Under the pieces are notes generated by a model. It was given only the letters and a program-made list of their open reading frames with translations, was not told the DNA's origin and made no database searches. DNA of 64,000 bases from Bacteroidales bacterium. GTDB taxonomy: Bacteria > Bacteroidota > Bacteroidia > Bacteroidales > ML635J-15. How positions within the stretch are numbered: the first letter of the stretch is position 1; the number at the start of each line of letters is the position of its first letter. The DNA lies in contig JAFZLK010000017.1 in the NCBI GenBank assembly GCA_017551515.1, forward strand, positions 1 to 64,000, given 5' to 3'. Of this stretch, positions 27,098-37,400 are shown piece by piece. The position numbers and the translations under genes were made by a program.

Positions 27098-27121
27098 GTT
27101 AGGATTATAAAATAATATTGG

Positions 27122-27390
27122 TGTCCGCTAAAAATTTAAATAATGCTGCTATATTGCATAATATCAATCAGTTATGTTGACATATGGTTTATAGGGCTTA
27201 TTCCTTACCGTCATTTCGGAAGCTAGTCGTAACACGCGATACAGAATTGGGGAGCGTTGTGAAGACTGCTGTCCGTAATCTGATAACGGATTATCGTTTA
27301 ACAGATTCCGTACAGACAGGCTCACACGACACGTTCCTTAGTCGGTTCGCTTTGTCTTACGGAATGACCTAATGGGTGGTTTAGCGGACA
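27122..27390. mobile_element. MITE-like element with TGTCCGCTAAA terminal inverted repeats
   Basis: TGTCCGCTAAA at 27122-27132 is exactly inverted as TTTAGCGGACA at 27380-27390, giving a 269-bp element. Inside, GTCATTTCGGAAG-like sequence on the left is mirrored by CTTACGGAATGAC near the right end. It has only a 62-codon frame without protein-like features, so it is non-autonomous. A single copy of the same end occurs at 55091-55101. No clear target duplication was seen. Confidence 0.6.
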
Positions 27391-27403
27391 GCAATAATAA
27401 AAT

Positions 27404-27436
27404 AAAAGGCGGAATTTCTCCGCCTTTTATTTTGTT
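27404..27436 (-). terminator. Terminator of the 1290-residue C10 protease gene
   Basis: AAAAGGCGGA (27404-27413) pairs with TCCGCCTTTT (27419-27428) around a 5-nt loop; the flanking A/T tracts make it usable in both directions. It lies 13 bp after the minus-strand stop. Confidence 0.75.
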
Positions 27437-27448
27437 CAGTTACCTGAT

Positions 27449-30400
27449 TTACTTTTCTATAACAACTCGTTTTGTCCAAACGTTGTTGCCGGAGATTATT
27501 CTTACGAAGTAAACTCCAGAGTTAACGTTGCAGTCGAAAACAATTTCTGAATTGTCGGCTGTGTTTACTTCGCGAGTTTCGATTATCGAACCGTTAATGT
27601 TTACAATCTGGCAGGTTGCCTTGCCTTCGATTGATCCTAGTCCAACAGTGAACATTCCGTTTGTCGGGTTCGGATATACTGAAATGCTTTCTGCTACTTC
27701 TTCATCTATTGCAGCAGCACTATTCTGAATTACCGAAATTGCCTGTGCTGTTACACCTTGTCCCGAAACTGTGATTGTTGCAGTACGTTGTGCGTTTGTA
27801 GTGTTTGGTGCTGCAACAATTGTAATTGTTCCGTTATTAGAACCCGAAGCAGGGCTAACTGTCAACCAGCTTGCCGATGAGGTTGCTGTCCACGATACGT
27901 TGCTGGTAACATTTGCGGTCTGGCTTCCGCCTTCTGCTGCATATACGAGCGAAGATGGGGAAACTGTGAGGTTGTAGCTTGGAGTGCTTGATTCAACAAC
28001 GATGTCGTCGATAAAGAAGGCAAATACATCGCTTGACACACACATTATTGCAATATACATTGTTTGTCCAGCGTAAGACGAAAGGTCGTATGTGTATTGT
28101 GTCCATGTCACAGGTGCAGATTCTGATGTAGATGAAGATCCTGCTAGGTATGTGTTGAACGAAGTGTTATTATTTGAAATACCAACCTTGAATTGTTCCA
28201 AACCGTAACTATCATTAGCTGAACGAGCCCAGAATGAGAAGGTTGTTCCGTTTGAAATAGATATTGCAGGAGTGATGAACCAGTCGTTGTTTGGCGGTGT
28301 TGTCGCGTACATGCAGCATCCGAATTTTGTTCCGCCATGTGCTTCAAAACCAGCTGTAAGTCCATTCTCAAATACTATATATGATCCTGTATATCCTTGA
28401 TTTTCAAATGTTACGTCCCTAATTCCACCAGTTGTCGAACCATCACCATCGTAAGTCGTGCAAGGTGAGAATTGGTCAACCGTCCATGCCGTGCATGCTT
28501 CGAAATCATAAGTAAACGAACTTACAGGATCTCCACTACCGCCATTTCCAGCTTGTGTTACACTAATTGTCTGTGCATTTACGCCAGATCCCGAAACGGT
28601 GATGGTTGCTGTACGCTGTGTGGTCGAAGTGTTGGCTGCAGCAACTGCTGTGATTGTACCATTGTTAGAACCTGAAGCAGGGCTTATTGTCAGCCAGCTT
28701 GCCGATGAGGTTGCAGTCCATGAAGTGTTGCTTGTAACTGTAATGGTCTTGCTTTCGCCTGCTGCAATGTAACTGAGTGATGATGGGGAAACCGAAAGGT
28801 TATATGCAGAAGGTTCTTGGCGAGTTACTGGAATACAGTGGCTATTGTTACTCAAGTCAGAGTCGGTTCCACTATAAGTAATTTCAACACATACATTGAA
28901 ATTTCCTGTAAGATTAAGGTCATCCATATCTGAAGCAGGAATAGTTACCGAGTATCCTGATGAAGCCATGCTGTACCAGCTACCTACCGAAAGTTGGCTT
29001 GCATCGTTAGAGATGCTTGTATAGGTATTTCCATTCAATTTGATTGCAACAGTGATTGTACCCGATGTTGCTGCATCTGGACCTGCATTCTTGAAGAACG
29101 GATAGATAACAAGGTTGTCGGTTGCAGAAATCGTGTATGATGACGGAGCCTCCTGCAAATAACCGCCGCTCACACCGCCGAACAATTCAGCTTGGAAATC
29201 GGATGTTTCTGTATATGTTCCATCTTCACTCAAATAGAATGCAAGAGCAAAATTCATACTTGCAGCTTGAACATATGCTTGAGAATTGTCTGTATATCCA
29301 GCACCATAATTTGCATTTATAAGTTCATAATTAGTATTGTTTTGCGTATTAGTATAAGTTTCAGTATAAAGGTAATCATAGTTTGCCTGTGTTGCATCAT
29401 AGTTAAAAGATGCTGTTGCAACAGGGCTTCCAATAGTTTCTTCTTCGTATAAGAATAGAGTTGGACCATTTGCAACAATTGAGATCCAGAAATTATTGTT
29501 GTTCAATGTGTAAGGAGTATTAAGTGTTATTGTATTCTCAGTAATTGAACTTTCTGCATCTGGTGTCTGAGTGTAGTTTTGGGTATATACAGGAGTATTC
29601 AATATATTTTCTGTCAATGAATATCCATTGGTTACAAGGCCATTGTCAAGATTGGTCCCTTCGTATATCCTAAGGGTAAAGCTATTGTTGTTGTATGATG
29701 CATAATTTCCAGTTGAAGTCTGATAAGTTGCGAACTTTACCTTTAATACTTTATTGCCAGGCTCGAAAGTTCCGAATTGTTCTGGACGAATTATGATTTC
29801 GTGATTAGCTGTTATGTCGGTAATGTTGTCATATCCGCTAACATTTCCGTACCAGCCGTCAAGGGAAACAGTACCATCCAACTGAGAAACCGTAACGGTT
29901 GCTGTCTGTGAGCTTGAGCCTGAGCCTTGTGTTAATGTAATAGTAGCAGTACGAGTAGAACCTGTGTTGTTTGCAGAAGCAGAAATAGTCATTGTTGTTG
30001 ATGCTCCGTTGCCGCTGCCTGTTGTCGGAGTGAAGGAAACCCAGCTTGCAGAGCTTGTAGCTGTCCATGCTGAGTTTGCATTTCCTGCAGTTACGGTTAC
30101 TGTTGCACTTCCGCCTGCGCTTGGAATTTGTACAGATGTAGGATTAACTGAGATTCCGGCTGGTTCAATACCAATGATAGCATCTTGGTCTTCGCTGAAA
30201 TCGTATCCACCGCCACCAATGCCGCCAGTACTACCAGGGGTCATAGCGTTTAGAGAGAAGAAACCATCGCAGTCTCCGCTCCATCCCCAGTTGAAATGGA
30301 ACTGGTCGCTATTGTTGTAACCGTCGCATACAAAACTGTGTCCACCTTCATCGCTTGCACCCGAATACATAATAGGTCTGCCAGCATCAAGGTCGGCTTT

Positions 30401-31321
30401 CAGAAGGTTTTTCCAGTTGGTGTCAGAATAACTTTGCCTAAATAATCCTTGAATTGTAGATTTATACTTGAAATAGTTTACGAGAGCAGTCTTGGCGCAT
30501 GGAGTAGTTCCGTATGCTACAGTATATGCACCGCTACCACCATTTTCTGCAATGTCGTATTGCATATTTACAGATATACCGCAATGATACATCAAGGTAG
30601 CAACTGCAGTCTTTTGTGTCGAACTCGAATAGTTTGTCAAGTTGTTAGGCATGTTTGCCCAATCGTATGTAGTATTGGCAAAGTTTGCGCTCAATGTTCC
30701 GTATGAACTTGAGTAAGAGTTAGAACCAGTACCTTGTGTAGGATAGTTCCAGTATTTCATAACCTGAGCCATTGCTGTAGCAACACAACCTGTAACGGTA
30801 CGTCCACCATAATACGAGTCGGTATTAGAATCAGCCGGGCAAAGGTTATTGTATGGTTTACCTTGATCCCAAGTTGTGCTTAAAAGAGCACTTACAGCCC
30901 TTGTCGAGCGCTTTGGATAAGGAGTGCCATCAAGCAGGCTGTTCCATTCTTCACGAACTTCATCGTTCTGCTGTACGCCCAAGGCAACAGCCGAGCTTAT
31001 TTCCTTTGATATGCCCTTGAACCAGCCTCTTACATTTACAGGCAACTGAACATCGGTTCTGAATGAGCCTTTGTCGGAATAACCCAAAATAGGATGGGCA
31101 ATATCGTCGGCAGAAACAAGGACAAAACCTTCACCGATTTGATTGTTAAACACATAGAATTCTGTAAATTCCGTTTGCGATCCTACAAACGAAACTTTTC
31201 CGCCATTCATCAGACCCCAATAAGCCTCGGCAGCTCTCTGGGCAGTTTGGATGCTTACCGGTGAGCAGAACACCGACAATCCCAGTGACAGCAGAAATAA
31301 CAATAATACTATTTTCTTCAT
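27449..31321 (-). CDS. Secreted C10-family cysteine protease with BACON, cleaved-adhesin and T9SS domains
   Basis: C10 peptidases (streptopain SpeB, interpain) are made as zymogens and cleave host or dietary proteins outside the cell. The 1,290 residues are: signal peptide 1-19; C10 propeptide about 20-140; catalytic domain about 145-385 with Cys179 in TVTGCVATAMAQ, His328 in GGHSFVCDGY and the FHFNWGWSG stretch (341-349); BACON about 390-480; strand-rich and CARDB-like regions to about 840; BACON about 845-930; a gingipain-type cleaved-adhesin domain about 940-1105; BACON about 1110-1195; and a T9SS type A sorting domain from about 1205 (SISVYPNPTNGMF to TKRVVIEK). It is a paralogue of the upstream gene 31498-39759, shares its leader motif, and has its own promoter and terminator. 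Confidence 0.95.
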   Translation of the reverse strand: MKKIVLLLFLLSLGLSVFCSPVSIQTAQRAAEAYWGLMNGGKVSFVGSQTEFTEFYVFNNQIGEGFVLVSADDIAHPILGYSDKGSFRTDVQLPVNVRGWFKGISKEISSAVALGVQQNDEVREEWNSLLDGTPYPKRSTRAVSALLSTTWDQGKPYNNLCPADSNTDSYYGGRTVTGCVATAMAQVMKYWNYPTQGTGSNSYSSSYGTLSANFANTTYDWANMPNNLTNYSSSTQKTAVATLMYHCGISVNMQYDIAENGGSGAYTVAYGTTPCAKTALVNYFKYKSTIQGLFRQSYSDTNWKNLLKADLDAGRPIMYSGASDEGGHSFVCDGYNNSDQFHFNWGWSGDCDGFFSLNAMTPGSTGGIGGGGYDFSEDQDAIIGIEPAGISVNPTSVQIPSAGGSATVTVTAGNANSAWTATSSASWVSFTPTTGSGNGASTTMTISASANNTGSTRTATITLTQGSGSSSQTATVTVSQLDGTVSLDGWYGNVSGYDNITDITANHEIIIRPEQFGTFEPGNKVLKVKFATYQTSTGNYASYNNNSFTLRIYEGTNLDNGLVTNGYSLTENILNTPVYTQNYTQTPDAESSITENTITLNTPYTLNNNNFWISIVANGPTLFLYEEETIGSPVATASFNYDATQANYDYLYTETYTNTQNNTNYELINANYGAGYTDNSQAYVQAASMNFALAFYLSEDGTYTETSDFQAELFGGVSGGYLQEAPSSYTISATDNLVIYPFFKNAGPDAATSGTITVAIKLNGNTYTSISNDASQLSVGSWYSMASSGYSVTIPASDMDDLNLTGNFNVCVEITYSGTDSDLSNNSHCIPVTRQEPSAYNLSVSPSSLSYIAAGESKTITVTSNTSWTATSSASWLTISPASGSNNGTITAVAAANTSTTQRTATITVSGSGVNAQTISVTQAGNGGSGDPVSSFTYDFEACTAWTVDQFSPCTTYDGDGSTTGGIRDVTFENQGYTGSYIVFENGLTAGFEAHGGTKFGCCMYATTPPNNDWFITPAISISNGTTFSFWARSANDSYGLEQFKVGISNNNTSFNTYLAGSSSTSESAPVTWTQYTYDLSSYAGQTMYIAIMCVSSDVFAFFIDDIVVESSTPSYNLTVSPSSLVYAAEGGSQTANVTSNVSWTATSSASWLTVSPASGSNNGTITIVAAPNTTNAQRTATITVSGQGVTAQAISVIQNSAAAIDEEVAESISVYPNPTNGMFTVGLGSIEGKATCQIVNINGSIIETREVNTADNSEIVFDCNVNSGVYFVRIISGNNVWTKRVVIEK

Positions 31322-31405
31322 TACTAAAAATTTTATCGGACTTCAAACTCAATAACTTAGTTTGCCAAAAACGGTGAAGTCCTTTGCCGGAATTGACAAA
31401 CTTAC
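31322..31405 (-). promoter_or_regulatory. Structured 5' leader (copy A) of a C10 protease gene
   Basis: The leader shares CGGCAAAGGACTTC and CCGTTTTT with the leader at 39760-39846. Stem 1 is AGTTTG (31402-31397, minus reading) with CAAACT (31364-31359), with an inner CCG-type pair of arms; GGACTTC in the loop (31382-31376) can pair with GAAGTCC (31344-31338), 17 nt before the ATG. Together they would make a pseudoknot. A regulatory role is inferred. Confidence 0.6.
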
Positions 31406-31412
31406 AAGCGAA

Positions 31413-31446
31413 CAAAGGTAAAAAAAATTGCGTTACAACATTCAAA
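31413..31446 (-). promoter_or_regulatory. Promoter of the 1290-residue C10 protease gene
   Basis: Minus-strand TACCTTTG (31420-31413) is a perfect -7 box and TTTG (31446-31443) lies 22 nt upstream. Transcription would begin near 31406, giving a leader of about 85 nt. Confidence 0.65.
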
Positions 31447-31451
31447 AAAAT

Positions 31452-31480
31452 AAAAAAAGGCGGAGTTTTCCGCCTTTTTC
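31452..31480 (-). terminator. Terminator of the repeat-rich C10 protease gene
   Basis: AAAAAGGCGGA (31454-31464) pairs with TCCGCCTTTTT (31469-31479); 18 bp after the minus-strand stop at 31498. The stem is nearly identical to the terminator at 27404-27436. Confidence 0.75.
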
Positions 31481-31497
31481 TTATTCAATGATATTGA

Positions 31498-34400
31498 TTA
31501 CCTGTTAATTACAATAGATTCTGTCCACACGCTGTCACCAGAAATCACCCTTACGAAATAAACTCCCGGAGCAACATTGCAGTCGAATACAATTTCGGTA
31601 TCTTGGTCAACATTGATTTCTCTTGTTTCAACCAAAGAACCGTTTGCATTAACAATCTGGCAAATTACATCACCTTCGATTGCTCCTAGTCCAACCGTAA
31701 ACATTCCGCTTGTCGGGTTAGGATAAACGGAGATTGAGCCTAATTCTACGGCATCTATCGACACTTCATACTCGAAATTAGCAACAATATACCTGTCTCT
31801 GGTTACTACGAATGAATATTCAGCTTCTGTTGATAATTCTTCTCCGCTTTCAGTCCAGTTTACAAAGTGATAATTGTCGTTTGCTGTTGCAATGAGAGTA
31901 GCCGTTTCTCCGTCTGTGTATTCTCCAGCACCTTCCACAGTTCCACATTCCAAAAGATTTGTTGTTACATATACTGTATGTGTGTCTCTTTGGAAATTGG
32001 CGACAAGGTTTCGGTTTTCCCTTGCAGTAAACGAATAGTTTTCGTTGACAGAAACAACAGCATCGTTTTCTGTCCAGTTTACAAAGTGATAACCAGTGTT
32101 TGCAGATGCTGTGAGAGAAACTGCCTCGCCGTATGTATAATCGCCAGCACCGTCTATCGTTCCGCCTTCGATCGGATTAGCGGTTGCTGTGATGGTGCAT
32201 ATAGTAAGCTCGTTATAAATGAAGTTAGCTACAAGGTTTCTATCTGCAGTTACTGTAAACGAGTATTCAGCTTCGGTTGAAACTTCTACGTCGTTTTCAG
32301 TCCAGTTAATAAAGTTGTAATTTTCATTTGCCGTTGCAGTAAGTGTAGCTGTCTGTCCGTAAGTGTATTCGTCGGCACCTTCAACTATACCGCCTTCGGT
32401 CGGATTGGCAACTGCGGTAACTGTGAGTGTACGGTTTTGGAAGTTAGCATATAACAATCTGTTTCCAGTTACTATGAACGAGTAATTTGCATCGGTCGAA
32501 ACTTCTTCATCGTTTTCGGTCCAGTTTACAAAATTGTATCCTTCATTTGCAGTTGCAGTGAGTATTGCAGTTTGTCCGTAAATGTAATCTCCGGCACCTT
32601 CCACAGTTCCTCCTGCAATCGGACTTGAGTTTGCTAAGATTGTGTAGGTGTTTATTTCGAAGTTGGCAACCAGAGTTCTGTTGGCTATAGCTGTGAACCG
32701 ATAGTCAGGATTTGTATATACTACAGAACCGTCTTCAGTCCAGTTTACAAATGTGTAACCTTCGTTTGCTGTAGCAGTGAGATATACAGTCTGACCGGGC
32801 ACATATTCACCTGCGCCAGATATTGTTCCGCCTGCGGTCGGGTTGGCATCTGCTGTAATTGTGTAGCTGGTTGCACCAAAGTTGGCAACAAAGTTTCGGC
32901 TCGATGCCGCTGTAAATGAATATTCAGCATCGTTTGAAACGATAAAGCCGTTTTCGGTCCAGTTGACAAAAATGTAACCTTCGTTTGCCACTGCCGAAAT
33001 TGTAACACTCTGTCCGTGTGTGTAAATGCCACCACCCGAAACTGTTCCGTACTCGGTTGGGTTTGCACTTACCGTAATAGTGTAGGTGTTGATTTCGAAG
33101 TTGGCGACCAAAGTTCTGTCGGTAGTTGCTGCAAACATATAGCTTGCAGTGTTCGAAACAACCGTACCGTCTTCAGTCCAATTGACAAATGTGTAACCTG
33201 CATTTGCGGAGGCTATTAGTGTTACATTCTGACCGTGCGTATATTCTCCGGCACCAGTTATTGTTCCGCTTTCAGCAGGATTTACACTTGCAGAAATTGT
33301 GTAAGTGTTGAGCTCAAAATTAGCGACCAAAGTTCTGTTTGCTGTCGCTACAAATGAGTAACTTGCATTTGTGGAAACTATATTGCCGTTTTCTGTCCAG
33401 TTTACGAATGTATAGCCTGTGTTTGCATTTGCAATGAGGACAACGTTCTCATTTTCCTGATATATACCAGCACCTTCTACAGAACCGCCTTCTGTTGGAT
33501 TTGCAGTAACTGCAATTATGTATTGTGCAGCTTCGTCTTGTACAAAATATGCTATAAATTCAGCATTGGCATCAACCATGTAAGTTCTCTGTGCTGTAGT
33601 TACTCCGTCATTCCACTGAACAAAATGGTATCCATCATTTGCAGTTGCTGTAATGACAAGATTTGTCCCATAATTATAAAGGTCATTCTGAGAAGCTATG
33701 TCAATAGAAACATTTCCTCCTTCTGTCGGGTTTGCAATAGCAGTAACACTGTATGTGTTAATTTCAAAATTAGCGACCAAGGTTCTGCCTTCTGTTGCAG
33801 TAAACGAATATTCAGCATCTGTAGAAACCTCATTGCCATTTTCTGTCCAGTTTACAAAGTGATATCCAGTGTTTGCTACTGCGGTAAGAGTAACATTCTG
33901 TCCGTAAGTATAATCACCAGTACCATCTATTGTTCCACCTTCTACCGGATTTGCGCTCGCAGAAATATTGTAGGTAATTGCCTCGAAGTTTGCAACTAAA
34001 GTTCTGCTGTCTGTTGCAGTAAACGAGTATTCAGCATTTGTCGAGACAACCGAGCCGTTTTCTGTCCAGCTTACAAAGTTGTAACCAGTGTTTGCAACTG
34101 CCGAAAGAGTGACCGTCTGTCCATGGGTATAATTGCCTGCGCCATTAACAGTACCGCCATCAGCAGGATTTGCGTCTGCCGAAATAACGTAGGTGTTAAT
34201 CTGGAAGTTTGCAACTAAGTTTCTATTTTCTGTTGCAGTAAACGAGTAGTTTGCATCTGTTGCAACTTCAACATCGTTTTCTGTCCAGTTGACAAATGTA
34301 TAGCCTGTATATGCTGTTGCTGTAAGAGTAACGTTCTGTCCATAGTTGTAATTGCCGTTGCCAGAAACAGTACCACCCTCAACAGGATTTGCACTAGCAG

Positions 34401-37400
34401 AAATTGTGTAGCTTGTAATCTGGAAGTTTGCAACTAAAGTTCTATTTTCTGTTGCTGTAAACGAGTAGTTTGCATCTGTCGAAACTTCAGCATCGTTTTC
34501 TGTCCAATTTACAAAATCGTAGCCCGTATTTGCGATTGCACTTAGATTTACTTCCTGTCCAGATGCATAATTACCAGAACCATTTACAGTTCCACCTTCT
34601 GTTGGATTTGCACTTGCTGTAATTGTGTAGGTAATTGTTGCAAAGTTAGCAACCAATGTTCTGTTTTCTGTTGCAGTAAACGAATATGTTGCATTTGTTG
34701 AAACAATAGTGTTGTTTTCTGTCCAGTTGACAAATGAGTAATCAGCGTTTGCCGTAGCATTTAATGTCACTGTTTGTCCGTGAGTGTAAGTGCCGGCACC
34801 CGAAACGCTACCGTATTCGGCAGGGCTTGCACTAGCTGTAATAGTATAAGTGTTGATTTCAAAGTTGGCAACCAATGTTCTGTCATCATTTGAAGTAAAT
34901 GAGTATTCAGCATCTGTAGAAACAACAGCACCGTTTTCTGTCCAGTTAGTAAAAGTGTAACCAGTGTTTGCTACTGCGGTAAGAGTAACATTCTGTCCGT
35001 ATGCATAATTACCCGAACCGGTTACTGTTCCTCCTTCTGTTGGGTATGCACTTGCAGAAATATTGAAGGTAATTGCCTCGAAGTTTGCAACTAAGGTTCT
35101 GCTGTCTGTTGCAGTAAACTGGTAGGTTGCATTAGTTGAAACAGTATTGCCGTTTTCTGTCCAGTTGGCAAAGTTATAACCCGTATTTGCAACTGCCGAA
35201 AGAGTGACTGTCTGTCCATGAGTGTAATCGCCTGCGCCGTTAACCGTACCACCAGCAATTGGATTTGCATTTGCTGAAATTATGTAGGTGTTAATTTCAA
35301 AATTAGCAACCAATGTTCTATTTGCATTTGCTGTAAATGTGTATTCAGCATTTGAAGAAACAACCGAGCTGTTTTCGGTCCAGTTTACAAAGTGATAACC
35401 GGTGTTTGCGTTTGCTGTAAGGGTAACGTTCTGACCGTGGTTGTAATTGCCAGCACCAGAAACCGTTCCGCCATTGGTTGGGTTTGCGCTCGCAGAAATT
35501 GAGTAGCTGATAATTTGGAAGTTGGCAACCAAAGTTCTGCTGGATGTTGCTGTAAACGAATAGTTTGCGTTTGTTGAAACAATAGTGTTGTTTTCTGTCC
35601 AGTTTACGAAATTGTAGCCGTTGTTTGCCGTTGCTGTCAAGCTAACAGTTTGACCGTGAGTATAATTGCCTGCGCCACTTACTGTACCACCAGCAACTGG
35701 GTTTGCTGTTGCCAAGATATTGTAGCCAATAAGCTCGAAGTTAGCTACAAGTCCGCGGTTTCCTGTTGCAGTAAACTGGTAGGTTGCATTTGTTGAAACA
35801 GTATTGCTGTTTTCTGTCCATTTTACAAATGTGTAGCCGGTGTTTGCCGTTGCTGTAAGTGTTACCTGCTGTCCGTAGTCGTAAGAACCAGCACCTTCTA
35901 CCGAACCTCCCTGAGTAGGATTTGCGGTAGCGGTTATTGTGTAGTGTTCGGCATCAAAGTGAGCGACTAAGTTTCTGTTGCCGTCAATTGTAAACTGATA
36001 TGTTGCATTGGTTGACACAATGCTTGCATCTTCATCAGTCCAGTTTACAAACGAGAATCCCGGATTTGCATTCGCTGTCAACGATACATTGTTTCCGTAT
36101 GTATATGGGCTGTTGTTTCCACTGATTGTACCGCTGTTTGCAGGATCAACGGTTGCAGTAACGTTGTAGGTACTTTGAGTGAAATTTGCAACAAGCGTAC
36201 GGTCTGAATTAACGGTAAACTGATAGTTTGCATTTGTTGAAACAACCGTTCCATTTTCTGTCCAGCTTGTAAAGTTGTAACCAGCGACTGGCGTAGCCAC
36301 AAGGTTTACACCTGCGCCCAAATTGTATGTTCCTGCGCCAGTCACCGTTCCTCCTGCTGCCGGCTGTGCGCTAGCTGAAATTGTAAAATTCGGAGTTTCG
36401 CGGATTACGGTTATACAATAGGTATTGTTTGTCTCATTTACATCTTGTCCGGAATAGTCAATCGAAAAACAAATATCGAAAGTTCCTGTTGCCAGCATTT
36501 GGTTCATTTGTTCTGCAGTTATAGTATATGAGAAACTTCTCCGATAGCCAACTCTTAAGGGATTTGATTCCGAAAGATTGATTGTGCGTTCATTCAATGT
36601 TTCCGAACTTAAATTCAAAGTTACTCCAAATGGTTGCGTTGCATCATCAGGTCCGTTGTTTGTTGCTGTTGCATACAATACAATATTATCGTTTGCGCCA
36701 ATGGAAATAGCTGATCTAATTAAATAATTATCTTCGCCATATACTTTTGCCTCAAAGTCGGAAGACGGTACATACGGAGTGATACCATCTGAAACATAGA
36801 ATGAGAGGTCAAAATTTACTGAATATGTATTCTTATAATCTCCACTTGTTCCATAGCTGTAATTCATGTTTATATAATCAGTTTCACTATAAGTGTCTGT
36901 ATATAAATATTTTCCGTTGGCTCTTGCAACAGCCATGTTTGGAGTGAATTCCGAAGAAAGAATCGGTTCGCCGGAAGTTACATTATTGGAATCGAAAATT
37001 GTTTTACCATTAACGACTACAGCAATCCAGAAATTGACGCCTTCTTGTATTGTATATGGGGTATTAAGCTCAACAATGTGAGTCAAATCATAATCGTCAT
37101 CAGTAAAGCTTTCCGATGTATAATTCTGTGAATATACTTCAGTACCCAGACAACTATTGATATTCGATGTATATCCGGGTGCTACTGTTAAAGCGGAATT
37201 AACGCTATTATTTTCGTATATCTTAATTGTAAAGCTATTATTGACATAGTCGCTGGAATTTTGTACACGTGCGCCATTATAAGTTTCGAATCTAACTTTT
37301 GTTACTTGGCTGCCAGCAGCAAAATTTCCATATTTTTCCGGTCTTATAATCACCTGATTGCCTGGTTCTAAGAAGAAAATATTATTAGGTGCCATATTTC

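Noticed and set aside
27184..27372. 62-codon frame inside the MITE-like element
   Set aside because: It lies within the element between inverted repeats and has no recognisable motif or start context.
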